Shown: positions 9,876 through 20,170, numbered from the stretch's first letter. The stretch: 64,000 nt of DNA from Methyloprofundus sedimenti (GCF_002072955.1 NZ_LPUF01000002.1:124001-188000); one strand, 5' to 3'. Notes: generated by a model not told the origin, from the letters alone. Numbers and translations: made by a program.

Positions 9876-9911
9876 ATAAAAAAGGCCCGTTGCTTTACAA
9901 ACAACGAGCCC
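9876..9911 (-). terminator. rho-independent terminator of the small exported protein gene
   Basis: Read on the minus strand, GGGCTCGTTG and CAACGGGCC form a stem around a short A/T-rich loop, followed by a run of T. It lies about 50 bases after the stop of the gene at 9960-10361. Confidence 0.85.
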
Positions 9912-9959
9912 TGTATTGACTTGCTAACTTAGATCAAACTAGCATAAGCAATAAATACT

Positions 9960-10361
9960 TTAGAAATTATGATATTTTGCTTTAACTTTTTTGAAACGTT
10001 CAACTGCTTGTTCCATCAATTCTTCAGCTTTTTCATGTTGACCTTTTTTATAGGCTCCACGAGCTTTAGCAACTTTTCCAAGCGCTCTATCACGATCAGC
10101 TAACACGACAGAACTTTCAATTGTTTTAGCAGTTTGCTTAGTTTTCTTAAGTAACTGCATAACAGTCTCTTCATCAGTACCATCTTTCATAGCTGCTAAT
10201 GCCGCTTCTGCTGCATCAACAGTGTCTGTAAGTGACTGCTCAACTTCAGCCTGAGTCTGATTTTCTACCTTACCTGCAGGTTTTGCCATTGCAGAAGGAG
10301 CCGCTGCAAGCATTGCAAAGCTAACAAAAAAAGCCAGTACTAATTTTTTCAATAAATCCAT
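9960..10361 (-). CDS. small exported helical protein
   Basis: A 133-residue protein with a clear signal peptide: MDLLKK, a hydrophobic core, and a likely cleavage after PSAMA. The mature part is charged and helical, ending with many Lys and Glu (ARGAYKKGQHEKAEELMEQA), reminiscent of small periplasmic helical-bundle proteins and of TPR-like hairpins. I place the start at the ATG at 10361, preceded by AAGGTG; a longer start would put a charged stretch before the signal peptide. It has its own terminator and no operon partner. I do not know its function. Confidence 0.8.
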   Translation of the reverse strand: MDLLKKLVLAFFVSFAMLAAAPSAMAKPAGKVENQTQAEVEQSLTDTVDAAEAALAAMKDGTDEETVMQLLKKTKQTAKTIESSVVLADRDRALGKVAKARGAYKKGQHEKAEELMEQAVERFKKVKAKYHNF

Positions 10362-10607
10362 ATTAGATTTCACCTTATGTAAATGATTATTATAATGTTG
10401 ATGCATAATTAAATCTTACGCATGGTTAATATAATAACATAAATGAGGAAAAATAAATTTTAAATATTAATAACTTATAATATTTCAGGTTATTTATTAT
10501 TTCTAACACTTACCCAGCAGTAATTCAAATATTCAACATGAAATCTGTACCTTATCCGGCTAGATTATATTGCTTCGGAATTAAACCCGGAACAGATAAG
10601 ACGATGT

Positions 10608-12056
10608 TTATGCAGGAATTAACCCTTCACCGACAGTGACTACTTTAAGCGCATTTGTGCCACCTTGTTGCCCAGTTAAATCACCCTTAGTAATAATAAA
10701 GGTATCTCCTGTTTCGGCATAATTAAATTTCTTTAACAGTTCAATAATTTCCCTGTTCAGTTGCACATGATCTTGATCTTTTAATTCATAATAAATAGGT
10801 ATAACACCACGATATAAAGTAACCTTGCCTAAAGTCTCTTCATGACCACTAAATGCAAAAATAGGCAAACCTGACTTGATGCGAGACATCCACAAAGGCG
10901 TTGAACCTGACTCAGTCAGCGCCACCAATCCTTGTATATCTGTATGATTAGCCAAATACATTGCCGCCATAGCGATCGCCTCGTCTACACGATTAAAACG
11001 CTGATTAACCCGATGTTTAGACACGCTGGCACCATGCTGCTGATCTGTTTGCATACAAATACGCACCATCGCTTCAACAGTTTTTACTGGATACTTGCCG
11101 GCTGCCGTTTCCGCTGAGAGCATAATCGCATCAGTACCATCTAATACGGCATTTGCGACATCAAAAACTTCGGCACGGGTTGGAATCGGATTGTCGATCA
11201 TTGATTCCATCATTTGTGTTGCAGTAATCACCGCGCGGTCTAGTTGTCGTGAACGCTTAATTAGACGCTTTTGTGCAGCAGGTAAATTAGCATCCCCAAT
11301 TTCCACACCTAAATCGCCACGCGCAACCATAATGACATCAGAAGCAAGAATAATTTCATCCATAGCCTCCATCGCTTCAGCCCGTTCAACTTTAGCCACA
11401 ATACCTGCATAACAATCAACATCTGCAAGTAATTTACGTGCCAGATGCAAATCATCTGCACATCGAGGAAAAGAGACAGCCACAAAGTCCGCCTTAATCT
11501 TGCCAATAGTAATAATGTCTTCTTTATCTTTATCCGTTAGCGCAGCGGCTGATAAACCTCCACCTAAAAGATTAATCCCTTTATTATTGGATAAATCCCC
11601 GCCGACGATAACGGTACAGTGAATACGTCCATCCACCACATTAACAACATCTAACACTACTCGGCCATCATCCAGCAGTAAACGGCTACCTTCTTTTACT
11701 TCATTTACTAATGCCTCGTAAGTAATACCGACCTGAGTATTATCGCCCGCATTTTCATCCAGATTAATATCTAAAGCGAAGTCTTGTCCTTCATCTAGCC
11801 ATACTTTCTTGTCGGCAAAACGCGCGATACGGATTTTTGGCCCTTGCAAGTCTGCCAGAATACCGACTCTACGACCTGTCTTTTTTGATAAGGCACGAAC
11901 TGTATTTGCTCTATCTATATGATCTTGAGCACTACCGTGCGAGAAATTTAGACGTACTACATCAATCCCGGCATAAAACAGTTGTTCTAAAACGCCTGGA
12001 GCATCAGTCGCAGGTCCAAGGGTTGCTACAATTTTCGTTCTTCTAATTTCAGACAT
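10608..12056 (-). CDS. pyk: pyruvate kinase
   Basis: A 482-residue pyruvate kinase, converting phosphoenolpyruvate and ADP to pyruvate and ATP in the cytoplasm. It starts RRTKIVATLGPATDAP, and shows VVRLNFSHG near residue 34 and the active-site signature IMVARGDLGVEIG near 242, followed by KRLIKRSRQLDRAVITATQM. The C-terminal regulatory domain (about 350-480) is present (VALTESGSTPLWMSRIK). It lies 174 bases downstream of gap on the same strand, so glycolytic genes are grouped, with a hairpin between them. Confidence 0.97.
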   Translation of the reverse strand: MSEIRRTKIVATLGPATDAPGVLEQLFYAGIDVVRLNFSHGSAQDHIDRANTVRALSKKTGRRVGILADLQGPKIRIARFADKKVWLDEGQDFALDINLDENAGDNTQVGITYEALVNEVKEGSRLLLDDGRVVLDVVNVVDGRIHCTVIVGGDLSNNKGINLLGGGLSAAALTDKDKEDIITIGKIKADFVAVSFPRCADDLHLARKLLADVDCYAGIVAKVERAEAMEAMDEIILASDVIMVARGDLGVEIGDANLPAAQKRLIKRSRQLDRAVITATQMMESMIDNPIPTRAEVFDVANAVLDGTDAIMLSAETAAGKYPVKTVEAMVRICMQTDQQHGASVSKHRVNQRFNRVDEAIAMAAMYLANHTDIQGLVALTESGSTPLWMSRIKSGLPIFAFSGHEETLGKVTLYRGVIPIYYELKDQDHVQLNREIIELLKKFNYAETGDTFIITKGDLTGQQGGTNALKVVTVGEGLIPA

Positions 12057-12181
12057 ATATGGGGGTGGGGGTTATTAAGTTAACTATACAATGTAGTAAT
12101 TCAACCACTGAAATAGTTGAATAATTTCAATGTCTATAAAGCGGGGTTTATCACTCTAAACTAGCGGTAGTCGCGGAGAGA

Positions 12182-12205
12182 CAGGGCGAACTAAAGTCCG
12201 CCCTG
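12182..12205 (-). terminator. hairpin between gap and pyk
   Basis: A 10-base stem (12182-12191 with 12196-12205, one mismatch) around a 4-base loop lies 25 bases after the gap stop. There is no long T-tract on the minus strand, so it may be an attenuator, an mRNA stabiliser or a weak terminator rather than a strong one. Confidence 0.5.
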
Positions 12206-12230
12206 CATCCGGCACAAGCAAATAAGGTGT

Positions 12231-13244
12231 TTATTTTGCGTTCATTAAGGCATGAGTCGTATCTAACATACGGTTTGAAAAGCCCCATTCGTTATCATAC
12301 CAGGCAAGCACTTTAACTAATGTACCATTAACCACTTTAGTCAAACTTGCTTCATAAGTAGATGATGCTGGATCATGATTAAAGTCCATTGATACTAGAG
12401 GCTTAGTATTAATATTCAACACACCTTTCAATGGGCCAGCCGAGGCCGCTACCAATAACTGATCAATTTCTTTTTTAGTTGTAGCTCTTGAAGCAACAAA
12501 AGTTAAATCGACCACTGAAACATTGATAGTGGGTACACGCATTGCGAAACCATCTAATTTCCCTGCCATTTCAGGCAAGACTAGGCCAACCGCTGCCGCT
12601 GCACCTGTTTTTGTAGGAATCATTGATTGAGTCGCTGAACGCGCACGACGTAAATCCGGATGATACACATCCGTTAACACTTGATCGTTAGTATATGAAT
12701 GGATTGTAGTCATTAACCCGCTTTCAATTCCGATACCATCTATCAGTGGCTTTACTAACGGAGCAAGACAGTTTGTAGTGCAGGAAGCATTAGAAATAAC
12801 CGTATCAGATGCTTTTAAAACATCATGGTTCACACCATAAACAATTGTTGCATCAACATCATTGCCACCCGGTGCTGAAATAATGACTTTTTTAGCTCCC
12901 GCCGCAAGATGAGCTGACGCTTTTTCTTTAGTGGCAAAAAAACCAGTACATTCATGTACTACATCAACACCTAGCTCGGCCCATGGAAGTTTTGCTGGAT
13001 CTCTTTCTGCTAATACTCGAATTTTATCGCCATTTATAACAATATATTCACCTTCTACACTGACTTCAAAAGGAAATTTTCCATGCACAGTATCATATTG
13101 CGTCAAATGCGCATTCGTTTCTGCATTACCCAAATCATTAATAGCAACAACTTCAAACTCACCTGTACGGTTTGTTTCATACACTGCACGCACAATATTA
13201 CGACCAATACGACCATAACCATTAATTGCAATTTTAATTGCCAT
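12231..13244 (-). CDS. gap: glyceraldehyde-3-phosphate dehydrogenase, type I
   Basis: A 337-residue NAD-dependent enzyme oxidising and phosphorylating glyceraldehyde 3-phosphate. The Rossmann start is [15 protein letters not shown]; the catalytic cysteine is in [13 protein letters not shown] near residue 155, with the partner His in [10 protein letters not shown]. The C-terminal [12 protein letters not shown] is present. It has an AAGGAGAA ribosome site. The 377-base gap upstream (13245-13621) separates it from a divergent phosphatase gene and should hold both promoters; it is AT-rich and I see no repeat or RNA gene in it. Confidence 0.97.
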   Translation of the reverse strand: MAIKIAINGYGRIGRNIVRAVYETNRTGEFEVVAINDLGNAETNAHLTQYDTVHGKFPFEVSVEGEYIVINGDKIRVLAERDPAKLPWAELGVDVVHECTGFFATKEKASAHLAAGAKKVIISAPGGNDVDATIVYGVNHDVLKASDTVISNASCTTNCLAPLVKPLIDGIGIESGLMTTIHSYTNDQVLTDVYHPDLRRARSATQSMIPTKTGAAAAVGLVLPEMAGKLDGFAMRVPTINVSVVDLTFVASRATTKKEIDQLLVAASAGPLKGVLNINTKPLVSMDFNHDPASSTYEASLTKVVNGTLVKVLAWYDNEWGFSNRMLDTTHALMNAK

Positions 13245-13621
13245 TGATTGTTCTCCTTGAGATAAATGTAAAATGTATCCACAGCTTAATTGTAAGTGCA
13301 GAAATCCTTCAAACTATACCAAATTTTCAACGGGTTCGTCTATGGAATTTAAAACCTAATATAGAATAAAAATGAATAATTCAGAATTAGCCACCTTCTT
13401 TCCTGCATTGCAGCTCAAAATCGCAACAAGCAGCCGAACACATATTATTTATCAAATATGAATTTTGGTTTTATTGACGCTTAACTAAAGTTTTTTGACA
13501 CACTGCTTATTAAACTAGCAAAGCTCTGGCGTACAAACTAAAACCTAACTCTCGTCCAGACAAATTGTTACAATATTATTGTTACACAACATCCATTACA
13601 ACTACACGAGTGCCACTACCC

Positions 13622-14386
13622 ATGCCTGTATCACTGAACACACTTGAAATTATCATCCGCAAGGCTGGCGAAATTGCCCTAAACCAATTTAATGACTTAC
13701 AGAATTTACAAATCACACAAAAAAATCCGCGCGATTTTGTCACCGCCGCTGATGTTGCAGTAGAAAAATTTTTAAAACAGTCGCTCGCTCAGAAATATCC
13801 GGAATATGGCTTTTGGGGTGAAGAAAGCGGACAAAGCGAAAACCAGGCTCAACGCTGGATTGTTGACCCTATCGATGGCACGCACTCTTTTGCCAAAGGA
13901 CAGTACTTCTGGTCGATCAGTGTCGCATTAGAAATTGATAATGAGCTAATTTTTGGTGCCGTATACGCGCCTGCATTAAACGATTATTACTGCGCAAAAA
14001 AAGGCCAGGGTGCGTTTAAAAATAGCAAGAAAATCAATGTTTCTAATGAAACCGATTTAGGTAATTCGATGATTGCCACAGGTTTTGCCTGTTTACGCTC
14101 TTATCTGGAAGAAAATAATCTGGAGCGCTTTTGCAGAATTGCTCAAAAAACCACGGGGCAACGACGTTTTGGTTCCGCCGCAATGGACTTATGCCTGGTC
14201 GCTGATGGTCAAGTTGATGCCTTCTGGGAACAGGAATTAAACTTATATGATGTTGCCGCAGGTGCGCTGATCGTGCTGGAAGCTGGTGGCACAGTAACGG
14301 ATTTCAAAGGAAACAAGGGAGTATTTCCTAAACAAATTTTAGCCAGTAACGGGACAATCTTAGAAGAGCTTTTACAGTTAATGTAG
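13622..14386 (+). CDS. inositol-monophosphatase family protein (possibly histidinol-phosphatase)
   Basis: A 254-residue Mg2+-dependent phosphatase of the IMPase/FBPase/HisN group. Metal-binding motifs are present: GEESG near residue 67, WIVDPIDGTHSFAKG near 80 and ELNLYDVAAGALIVLEAGG near 205. The loop after DPIDGT, with HSFAKG, resembles HisN-type histidinol-phosphatases as much as inositol monophosphatases, and the substrate is uncertain. I start it at the ATG at 13622; a TTG start at 13565 would add 19 residues without family support. It stands alone. Confidence 0.9.
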   Translation: MPVSLNTLEIIIRKAGEIALNQFNDLQNLQITQKNPRDFVTAADVAVEKFLKQSLAQKYPEYGFWGEESGQSENQAQRWIVDPIDGTHSFAKGQYFWSISVALEIDNELIFGAVYAPALNDYYCAKKGQGAFKNSKKINVSNETDLGNSMIATGFACLRSYLEENNLERFCRIAQKTTGQRRFGSAAMDLCLVADGQVDAFWEQELNLYDVAAGALIVLEAGGTVTDFKGNKGVFPKQILASNGTILEELLQLM

Positions 14387-14572
14387 GTCTGCGGTAACAA
14401 GCATCGTAATTTGGTAAGCCTGGGCATTGTTAATTATGCCCCATTCAAACCCATGGTGTCTGGCACTTCTATGCAAATAAAAATAACCATTACTTAATCC
14501 GTGGTTCCCGACTTACATTTAATGATAGTAGACGTTGAATAATGTCCGGGGCTAATTAGTACTTTAACGAAG

Positions 14573-14833
14573 TTAGCGCCCTCGACGTCCTGCTTTAGCC
14601 GTCTCGAAACCAACCTTTAAGGGTTTACCGTTAAAATCCTTGCCATCTAAGCCGGATATTGCTGCACGAGCCTCATGGCCTTCCATTTCGATAAAGCCAA
14701 AACCTTTACACTGACCAGAAAAAACATCCGTGACTAGCTTCAGCGAGCGCACAGTTCCAAATTCAGAAAACAAAGCCTCAAGCTCTGATTCACTTGTGCT
14801 GGCGGACAAATTTCCAATAAATAGTTTTTTCAA
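14573..14833 (-). CDS. RRM-domain RNA-binding protein
   Basis: An 86-residue single RNA-recognition motif. RNP2 is KLFIGNL at residue 3 and RNP1 is CKGFGFIEM near 43, with the aromatic residues that stack on RNA. The Arg/Gly-rich end (KAGRRGR) is typical of the small bacterial and cyanobacterial Rbp proteins, often linked to cold or stress. It follows the cold-shock gene on the same strand, but a strong terminator lies between them, so it probably has its own promoter. Exact target RNAs are unknown. Confidence 0.93.
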   Translation of the reverse strand: MKKLFIGNLSASTSESELEALFSEFGTVRSLKLVTDVFSGQCKGFGFIEMEGHEARAAISGLDGKDFNGKPLKVGFETAKAGRRGR

Positions 14834-14885
14834 TTCTGTTTCCCTTTGGGAGTATTTATAGAGGGGGGATTAATATATTAAACCA

Positions 14886-14917
14886 CAAAAAAAGAACCCC
14901 GCCGGAGCGGGGTTCTG
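14886..14917 (-). terminator. rho-independent terminator of the cold-shock gene
   Basis: On the minus strand AGAACCCCGC and GCGGGGTTCT form a 10-base GC-rich stem around a short loop, followed by a run of seven T. It lies about 20 bases beyond the cold-shock stop codon. Confidence 0.95.
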
Positions 14918-14937
14918 CGTATCTAAGGCGTCTTACC

Positions 14938-15141
14938 TTAGGCAGCTGTAACACTCGTAGCTTGAGGACCTTTAGGACCGTCTTCTACTTCATAAGAAAC
15001 CGCTTGACCTTCATTTAGTGTTTTGAACCCAGTACCCTGGATTGCACTAAAATGTACGAATACATCAGCGCCGCCATCATCCTGAGAAATAAAACCAAAA
15101 CCTTTAGCCTCGTTGAACCACTTTATAGTACCTGTAGCCAT
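14938..15141 (-). CDS. cold-shock domain protein (CspA family)
   Basis: A 67-residue cold-shock protein, a small beta barrel that binds single-stranded nucleic acid and acts as an RNA chaperone. It starts [17 protein letters not shown] with RNP1 KGFGFI near residue 13 and RNP2 VFVHFSAI near 27. Length and composition fit CspA/CspD-type proteins. The 422 bases upstream to glcD carry no other gene; part of them is likely a long 5' untranslated leader, as is common for this family, though I cannot identify a cold box by eye. Confidence 0.96.
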   Translation of the reverse strand: MATGTIKWFNEAKGFGFISQDDGGADVFVHFSAIQGTGFKTLNEGQAVSYEVEDGPKGPQATSVTAA

Positions 15142-15563
15142 GTAACTTTACACCTGAAATAAATTAAACAAATAGGGAGTTGCGTACAGCTAGTGAAACG
15201 GGGAATCCAGAAGGGGGTAACACGGAGGGAACAACCATTACTGCCAATTACAAAATCTGTAGCTTGGTATACTATATGAGAATTCAAAGTACTTTACCAG
15301 AAATATTTGATAATTCAGTGATATATATACCTAGCTTAAGCTCAATTGCGCAACTATAGTACACTGCTAACGTATGTAATCAGGAGCTGAAACCTAGCTA
15401 CAACAAGCGATGTAATATCATATCGACACAACAACCGAGAAAAATAAGCCGCTAAAAAACTATATTGAAGCAATGCCTATTATAAGTACAATCAAACCTT
15501 ATTTTACCTCACCGCCATTAGATTAGATTAAAATGCATTCTACCCTCAATTTATTCCAAACCC
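15142..15563. other. intergenic region between the divergent csp and glcDEF genes
   Basis: This AT-rich gap separates two divergent genes, so both promoters must lie in it. I see no ORF, repeat or RNA gene. No promoter could be assigned with confidence by eye. Confidence 0.6.
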
Positions 15564-17042
15564 ATGAGTCAGAATTCAACTAAAAGCGTAAATCATCATC
15601 AATTACGCAAACTATTGCTGCAAATTCTTCCTGCTGATTCTATTTTGTATCAGCAAGAAGATCTCAGACCTTACGAGTGTGATGCCCTGTCGGTTTATCG
15701 GCAAGTACCTTTAATAGTTGCCTTACCTGATTCATCAAAACAAGTGCAAAACATAATACGTCTATGCAATAAAATAAATTTGCCCGTTGTAGCTCGAGGC
15801 GCGGGTACAGGATTATCTGGCGGTGCATTACCTTGTGAGCATGGACTTTTACTTTCTCTTGCCAAACTAAAAAACATTATCTCCATTAATGAAAAATTAC
15901 GTACTGCTTGCGTTCAGCCTGGCGTTCGTAATCTTGCGATTTCACAAGCCGTAGAACACCTTGGCTTATTTTATGCGCCTGACCCATCGTCACAAATCGC
16001 ATGCACTATCGGCGGTAATGTAGCTGAAAATTCAGGCGGTGTGCACTGTTTGAAATATGGTTTAACTGTACATAATATTCAGCAAATAAAAATGGTCAGT
16101 ATTGAAGGTGAGCTAATCACTATTGGTGGGGACGGACTGGACTGTGCTGGTTATGATTTGCTTGCTCTAATGACAGGCTCTGAAGGCATGCTGGGCATTA
16201 TTGTCGAAGTAACAGTAAAACTTTTACCCAAACCAGAATGCGTACAAACATTATTAGCTGCATTTAATGATATAAGCAAAGCAGGCACCGCAGTAGCCAA
16301 TATTATTTCAGCAGGTATTATTCCAGCCGGCCTGGAAATGATGGATAAACTGGCTCTTCAAGCCGCAGAAGATTTTGTCCACGCGGGTTACCCCACAGAG
16401 GCTGCAGCTATTTTATTATGCGAATTAGACGGCAGTGAAATAGAAGTTACCACACATACTAATGCAGTATGTGAGCTTTTAAATAATAGCGGCGCCACTG
16501 AAGTACGCATTGCACAAGATGCGCAACAAGGCCTCATTTTCTGGAAAGGTCGTAAAGCGGCCTTCCCGGCAATAGGTCGTCTCTCACCCGATTATTACTG
16601 CATGGACGGCACCATTCCTCGAAAAAGTCTAGCCACAGTATTGCAAGCTATGGCGGATATGTCGCAACAATATGGCCTCGCTATTGCCAATGTTTTTCAT
16701 GCAGGCGACGGTAATTTACACCCGTTAATCCTTTATGATGCCAATATCCCGGGAGAACTGACACGTGCTGAAGAATTTGGCGCTAAAATCCTCGAATTAT
16801 GTATTAAGGTTGGTGGCACGATAACAGGCGAACACGGAGTAGGTATGGAAAAATTAGATCAAATGTGTGTGCAATTCAAAACAAATGAACTCACTCAATT
16901 TCATGCAGTAAAAGCAGCATTTGATCCTAAAGCTTTATTAAATCCGGGCAAAGCAGTGCCAGCTTTACACCGCTGCGCCGAATTTGGAGCTATGCATGTA
17001 CATCATGGCAAGCTTCCTCATCCCGAGCTGGAACGTTTTTAA
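15564..17042 (+). CDS. glcD: glycolate oxidase subunit GlcD (FAD-linked oxidase)
   Basis: A 492-residue FAD-binding subunit of glycolate dehydrogenase, oxidising glycolate to glyoxylate with electrons passed to the chain. The PCMH-type FAD motif is VARGAGTGLSGGALP near residue 76 with PDPSSQIACTIGGNVAENSGG near 135 in part. The C-terminal domain has FHAGDGNLHPLI and the end motif GEHGVGMEK. Its stop overlaps the glcE start in TAATG, so the three subunit genes form an operon. Glycolate handling suits cells with photorespiration-like side products or formaldehyde/glycolate metabolism. Confidence 0.95.
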   Translation: MSQNSTKSVNHHQLRKLLLQILPADSILYQQEDLRPYECDALSVYRQVPLIVALPDSSKQVQNIIRLCNKINLPVVARGAGTGLSGGALPCEHGLLLSLAKLKNIISINEKLRTACVQPGVRNLAISQAVEHLGLFYAPDPSSQIACTIGGNVAENSGGVHCLKYGLTVHNIQQIKMVSIEGELITIGGDGLDCAGYDLLALMTGSEGMLGIIVEVTVKLLPKPECVQTLLAAFNDISKAGTAVANIISAGIIPAGLEMMDKLALQAAEDFVHAGYPTEAAAILLCELDGSEIEVTTHTNAVCELLNNSGATEVRIAQDAQQGLIFWKGRKAAFPAIGRLSPDYYCMDGTIPRKSLATVLQAMADMSQQYGLAIANVFHAGDGNLHPLILYDANIPGELTRAEEFGAKILELCIKVGGTITGEHGVGMEKLDQMCVQFKTNELTQFHAVKAAFDPKALLNPGKAVPALHRCAEFGAMHVHHGKLPHPELERF

Positions 17043-18115
17043 TGCACAATACTCAAAACGACTTTAGCAAACAGCTACAGAACGAAGTTCTGCAAGCTAT
17101 CGCTACGGGTAACACTTTAACTATCCGGACAGGTGGTTCAAAAGACTTTTATGGTCGTAGAGTCACAGCTAGTAATATATTAAGCATCGCAGAACACCAG
17201 GGCATTATCAGTTACGAACCCACTGAACTGGTGATTAAAGCACGCTCAGGAACACCCTTAAAGGTAATCCAGCAGGCACTGGCAGAAAATAAGCAAATGC
17301 TGGCGTTTGAGCCCCCTGCCTATAATGAAAAAACAACTTTAGGAGGAACGCTGGCAGGTAATTTTTCAGGTCCGCGTCGCGCCTATAATGGTGCTGCCCG
17401 GGATTATGTATTAGGCTGCACAATCCTTAACGGCAAAGCTGAACTCTTATCTTTCGGGGGCCAGGTAATGAAAAATGTTGCCGGTTATGATGTTTCCCGC
17501 CTAATGACAGGAGCGCTAGGCACATTAGGCGTGATCATGGATGCATCCATAAAAGTAGCGCCTATGCCAGAAGCTGAGATCACATTCATGCAAACTATTT
17601 CTCTTGATGAAGCTTCAACCAAACTTCACCAATGGTCACGTTTGCCTTTACCTATTAGTGCCAGCTGTTTTTATCAGGATAAACTCTATATTCGACTGTC
17701 CGGCACAGAAAAAGCCATTGATAAGGCGGGAAAAACCATAGGAGGAAATCAGTTAAACAATGCGCAAATTTTCTGGCAATCAATAACAGACCAAACGCAT
17801 TCTTTCTTCCAAAGTGAACAAGCCTTATGGCGACTCTCAGTAGCATCAAACACCGCTGTTCTTTTTCCACAAGAAAACACCTTATACGAATGGGGCGGCG
17901 CGTTACGCTGGTTAAAAAGCAATGCAGCACCAGCAACAATCCGTTCGGATAGTCATTTAATAAATGGGCACTGTATACTGTTTCGTAGCACTGGTTCGCA
18001 TAATGAAATCTTTCAGCCCTTACCCGCGCCCTTATTAAAATTGCACCTGCGTTTGAAACATGCTTTTGACCCTTATGGTATTTTCAATATTGGTCGCATG
18101 TACCCTGATTTTTGA
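17042..18115 (+). CDS. glcE: glycolate oxidase subunit GlcE
   Basis: A 357-residue second FAD-binding subunit, shorter than GlcD. It shows IRTGGSKDFYG near residue 27 and the FAD-linked oxidase signature GGTLAGNFSGPRRAYNGAARD near 100 in outline, then MKNVAGYDVSRLMTGALGTLG near 143. It overlaps glcD by one base and is followed by glcF after 27 bases. The C-terminal part (FDPYGIFNIGRM) matches GlcE ends. The three subunits act at the inner membrane. Confidence 0.94.
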   Translation: MHNTQNDFSKQLQNEVLQAIATGNTLTIRTGGSKDFYGRRVTASNILSIAEHQGIISYEPTELVIKARSGTPLKVIQQALAENKQMLAFEPPAYNEKTTLGGTLAGNFSGPRRAYNGAARDYVLGCTILNGKAELLSFGGQVMKNVAGYDVSRLMTGALGTLGVIMDASIKVAPMPEAEITFMQTISLDEASTKLHQWSRLPLPISASCFYQDKLYIRLSGTEKAIDKAGKTIGGNQLNNAQIFWQSITDQTHSFFQSEQALWRLSVASNTAVLFPQENTLYEWGGALRWLKSNAAPATIRSDSHLINGHCILFRSTGSHNEIFQPLPAPLLKLHLRLKHAFDPYGIFNIGRMYPDF

Positions 18116-18142
18116 AAAAACTTACTGTAGCCTGACTATTTT

Positions 18143-19375
18143 ATGCAAACCAAAACGACAGAATTTCTTTTAAATTCAGCACTAGGCCAGGAAGCAGATA
18201 ATATTATACGCTCCTGTGTGCATTGTGGATTCTGTAACGCGACTTGCCCAACTTATCAATTATTAGGTGATGAACGGGATAGCCCGAGAGGACGCATCTA
18301 TTTAATAAAACAAGTCCTTGAAGGCCATGCGACTAGCCGCAAAACACAATTGCACCTGGACCGCTGCCTAAGTTGCCGCGCCTGCGAAACTACCTGCCCG
18401 TCTGGCGTACAATATGGTCATTTAGTAGACATAGGCCGTCAACTAATTGATGATAAAGTCACTCGCTCAGTAACGGAGCAAATAAAACGCTTTACACTTA
18501 GAAAATTACTGCCCTACCCGCAGCGTTTTGCCGTTTTATTAAGCACATTACAATTACTTAAGCCTTTACTGCCTGAATCATTAAAACAACAAATACCTGC
18601 CAAGCAAACTAGCAGAATAAAAATTGATTATCATTCACAACAGCCGCTTCAAACCCGAAAAATGCTGATATTACAGGGTTGCATACAATCAATAGCGACA
18701 CCGAATACCAATAGCGCCGCAGCGAATATTTTGCATAAACTTGGCATAGACCTAATATCGCCCAGGCAGGCAGGTTGCTGCGGTGCTGTAAGTCAGCATT
18801 TAACCGCTGAGCAGGAAGCCCTGAATTTTATGCGCAGTAATATTGATGCCTGGTGGCCCTATATTGAGCAAGGAATTACTGCTATTGTGATCACTGCCAG
18901 CGGCTGTGGCGCCATGATCAAAGAATATGCTTACCTTTTAAAGCATGATAGTCAATATGCAGACAAAGCAAAAAGGGTCAGCGAATTAGCTAAAGATATC
19001 AGCGAAATTCTAGTAGCAGAAGACTTACCCTTAGCCCGCATTAAACCATCAATTCATAATATTGCTTTCCAAAGCCCGTGTTCCTTGCAACACGGGCAGA
19101 AACTCGGTGGTGTCGTCGAATCCATTCTCACTCGCTGTGGTTTTAAACTTTGTCAGGTTGACGACGCGCACTTATGCTGTGGCTCTGCAGGTACTTATTC
19201 CATTTTACAAACTGACCTGGCGCAACAACTATTAGATAACAAACTTGCTACTCTGCAAAATTATCAGCCCGAACTGATAATCACGGCTAATATAGGCTGT
19301 CAGTTACACTTACAAAGCCAGTCCAGTATTCCAGTTAAACACTGGATAGAGCTTGTCGATGAAAGTTTTACTTAA
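18143..19375 (+). CDS. glcF: glycolate oxidase iron-sulfur subunit GlcF
   Basis: A 410-residue electron-transfer subunit. Two [4Fe-4S] ferredoxin motifs are intact: CVHCGFCNATCPTY near residue 25 and CLSCRACETTCPSG near 75. Two CCG-type domains follow (AGCCGAVSQH near 213 and LCCGSAGTYS near 347). Last gene of the glcDEF operon; a 13-base perfect hairpin follows its stop. Confidence 0.95.
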   Translation: MQTKTTEFLLNSALGQEADNIIRSCVHCGFCNATCPTYQLLGDERDSPRGRIYLIKQVLEGHATSRKTQLHLDRCLSCRACETTCPSGVQYGHLVDIGRQLIDDKVTRSVTEQIKRFTLRKLLPYPQRFAVLLSTLQLLKPLLPESLKQQIPAKQTSRIKIDYHSQQPLQTRKMLILQGCIQSIATPNTNSAAANILHKLGIDLISPRQAGCCGAVSQHLTAEQEALNFMRSNIDAWWPYIEQGITAIVITASGCGAMIKEYAYLLKHDSQYADKAKRVSELAKDISEILVAEDLPLARIKPSIHNIAFQSPCSLQHGQKLGGVVESILTRCGFKLCQVDDAHLCCGSAGTYSILQTDLAQQLLDNKLATLQNYQPELIITANIGCQLHLQSQSSIPVKHWIELVDESFT

Positions 19376-19378
19376 GCT

Positions 19379-19422
19379 GAAAAATCAGTTGAGCGCGAAG
19401 TATAATCGCCAACTGATTTTTC
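19379..19422. terminator. hairpin after glcF, carrying the dispersed motif in its loop
   Basis: Perfect 13-base arms (19379-19391 and 19410-19422) start 3 bases after the glcF stop, with A-rich and T-rich outer ends, so it could terminate transcription. The 18-base loop holds GCGCGAAGTATA, the reverse complement of the motif found in other intergenic repeats. Confidence 0.65.
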
Positions 19423-19474
19423 CAGATTTATCAAAAATGTATCATGTAAGAAAATTAAAGACTAAACATACATT

Positions 19475-20128
19475 ATGTTCAAATTTCTACCCGGTATTAT
19501 TTTAATCCAACTGGTCACCAGCGGATTGGTAATCATGTCACTTAATTGGTCAAATGATTTTCAACTGCTTATCGTGATGACCATGATTGCTTTTATTTGC
19601 GCCATTTTATCCGCCTTCTGGTTTTCATCCATTGCGCGCAATATTTACCATGACCAACAAACAGCATTGCGCGAAAAACACGCACAGGATCGGGAGAATT
19701 TTTTAAAGGAAGCCGGAGAAGAAAAAGCCAGTGCAATCAAAGAAAAATCTCAAATGCAGGATATGCATGCTCGTGAACGCGAAAGAATACTGCTGGAAAC
19801 GGAGCGAGAAAAAAGCAATATCATTGCACAAAGCTATCAGAAAATTGAAAAAGAAACCCGAAAAGCCCATGCCAAAGCAAATTTTAAGGTCGGAGCCGCT
19901 GTTGCTACGGCTGCCTGTGCTGGTGGTATTTTAATTTTCAGCCAATTAGTTACCGTAGGCGTAATGTTTTTAGTCGCCTCAGGAAGCGGCTTAACTGGGT
20001 ATATTCTACGCGCCAGACAAGAGCGATTAACGCGCAATAAACAAACACTTATAAACGAACAGCGTTTATTAACGGATCAAACAAATCTTCCAGGAATCAA
20101 CAAGCCCAGGCAGCAAGATAAATCTTAG
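19475..20128 (+). CDS. membrane protein with central coiled coil, function unknown
   Basis: A 217-residue protein. Two N-terminal membrane spans (about 4-22 and 31-52) are followed by a long charged coiled coil (about 58-140, rich in Glu, Lys, Arg, e.g. RERERILLETEREKSNI), then a further hydrophobic hairpin (about 142-178) and a charged tail. I do not recognise a family. The arrangement suggests a membrane-anchored coiled coil facing the cytoplasm. It lies between glcF and the convergent M48 peptidase gene and probably has its own promoter. Confidence 0.75.
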   Translation: MFKFLPGIILIQLVTSGLVIMSLNWSNDFQLLIVMTMIAFICAILSAFWFSSIARNIYHDQQTALREKHAQDRENFLKEAGEEKASAIKEKSQMQDMHARERERILLETEREKSNIIAQSYQKIEKETRKAHAKANFKVGAAVATAACAGGILIFSQLVTVGVMFLVASGSGLTGYILRARQERLTRNKQTLINEQRLLTDQTNLPGINKPRQQDKS

Positions 20129-20170
20129 TTTTATATAATTCCGTGCAAGCGTTTGTTCATAAGGCGAGCA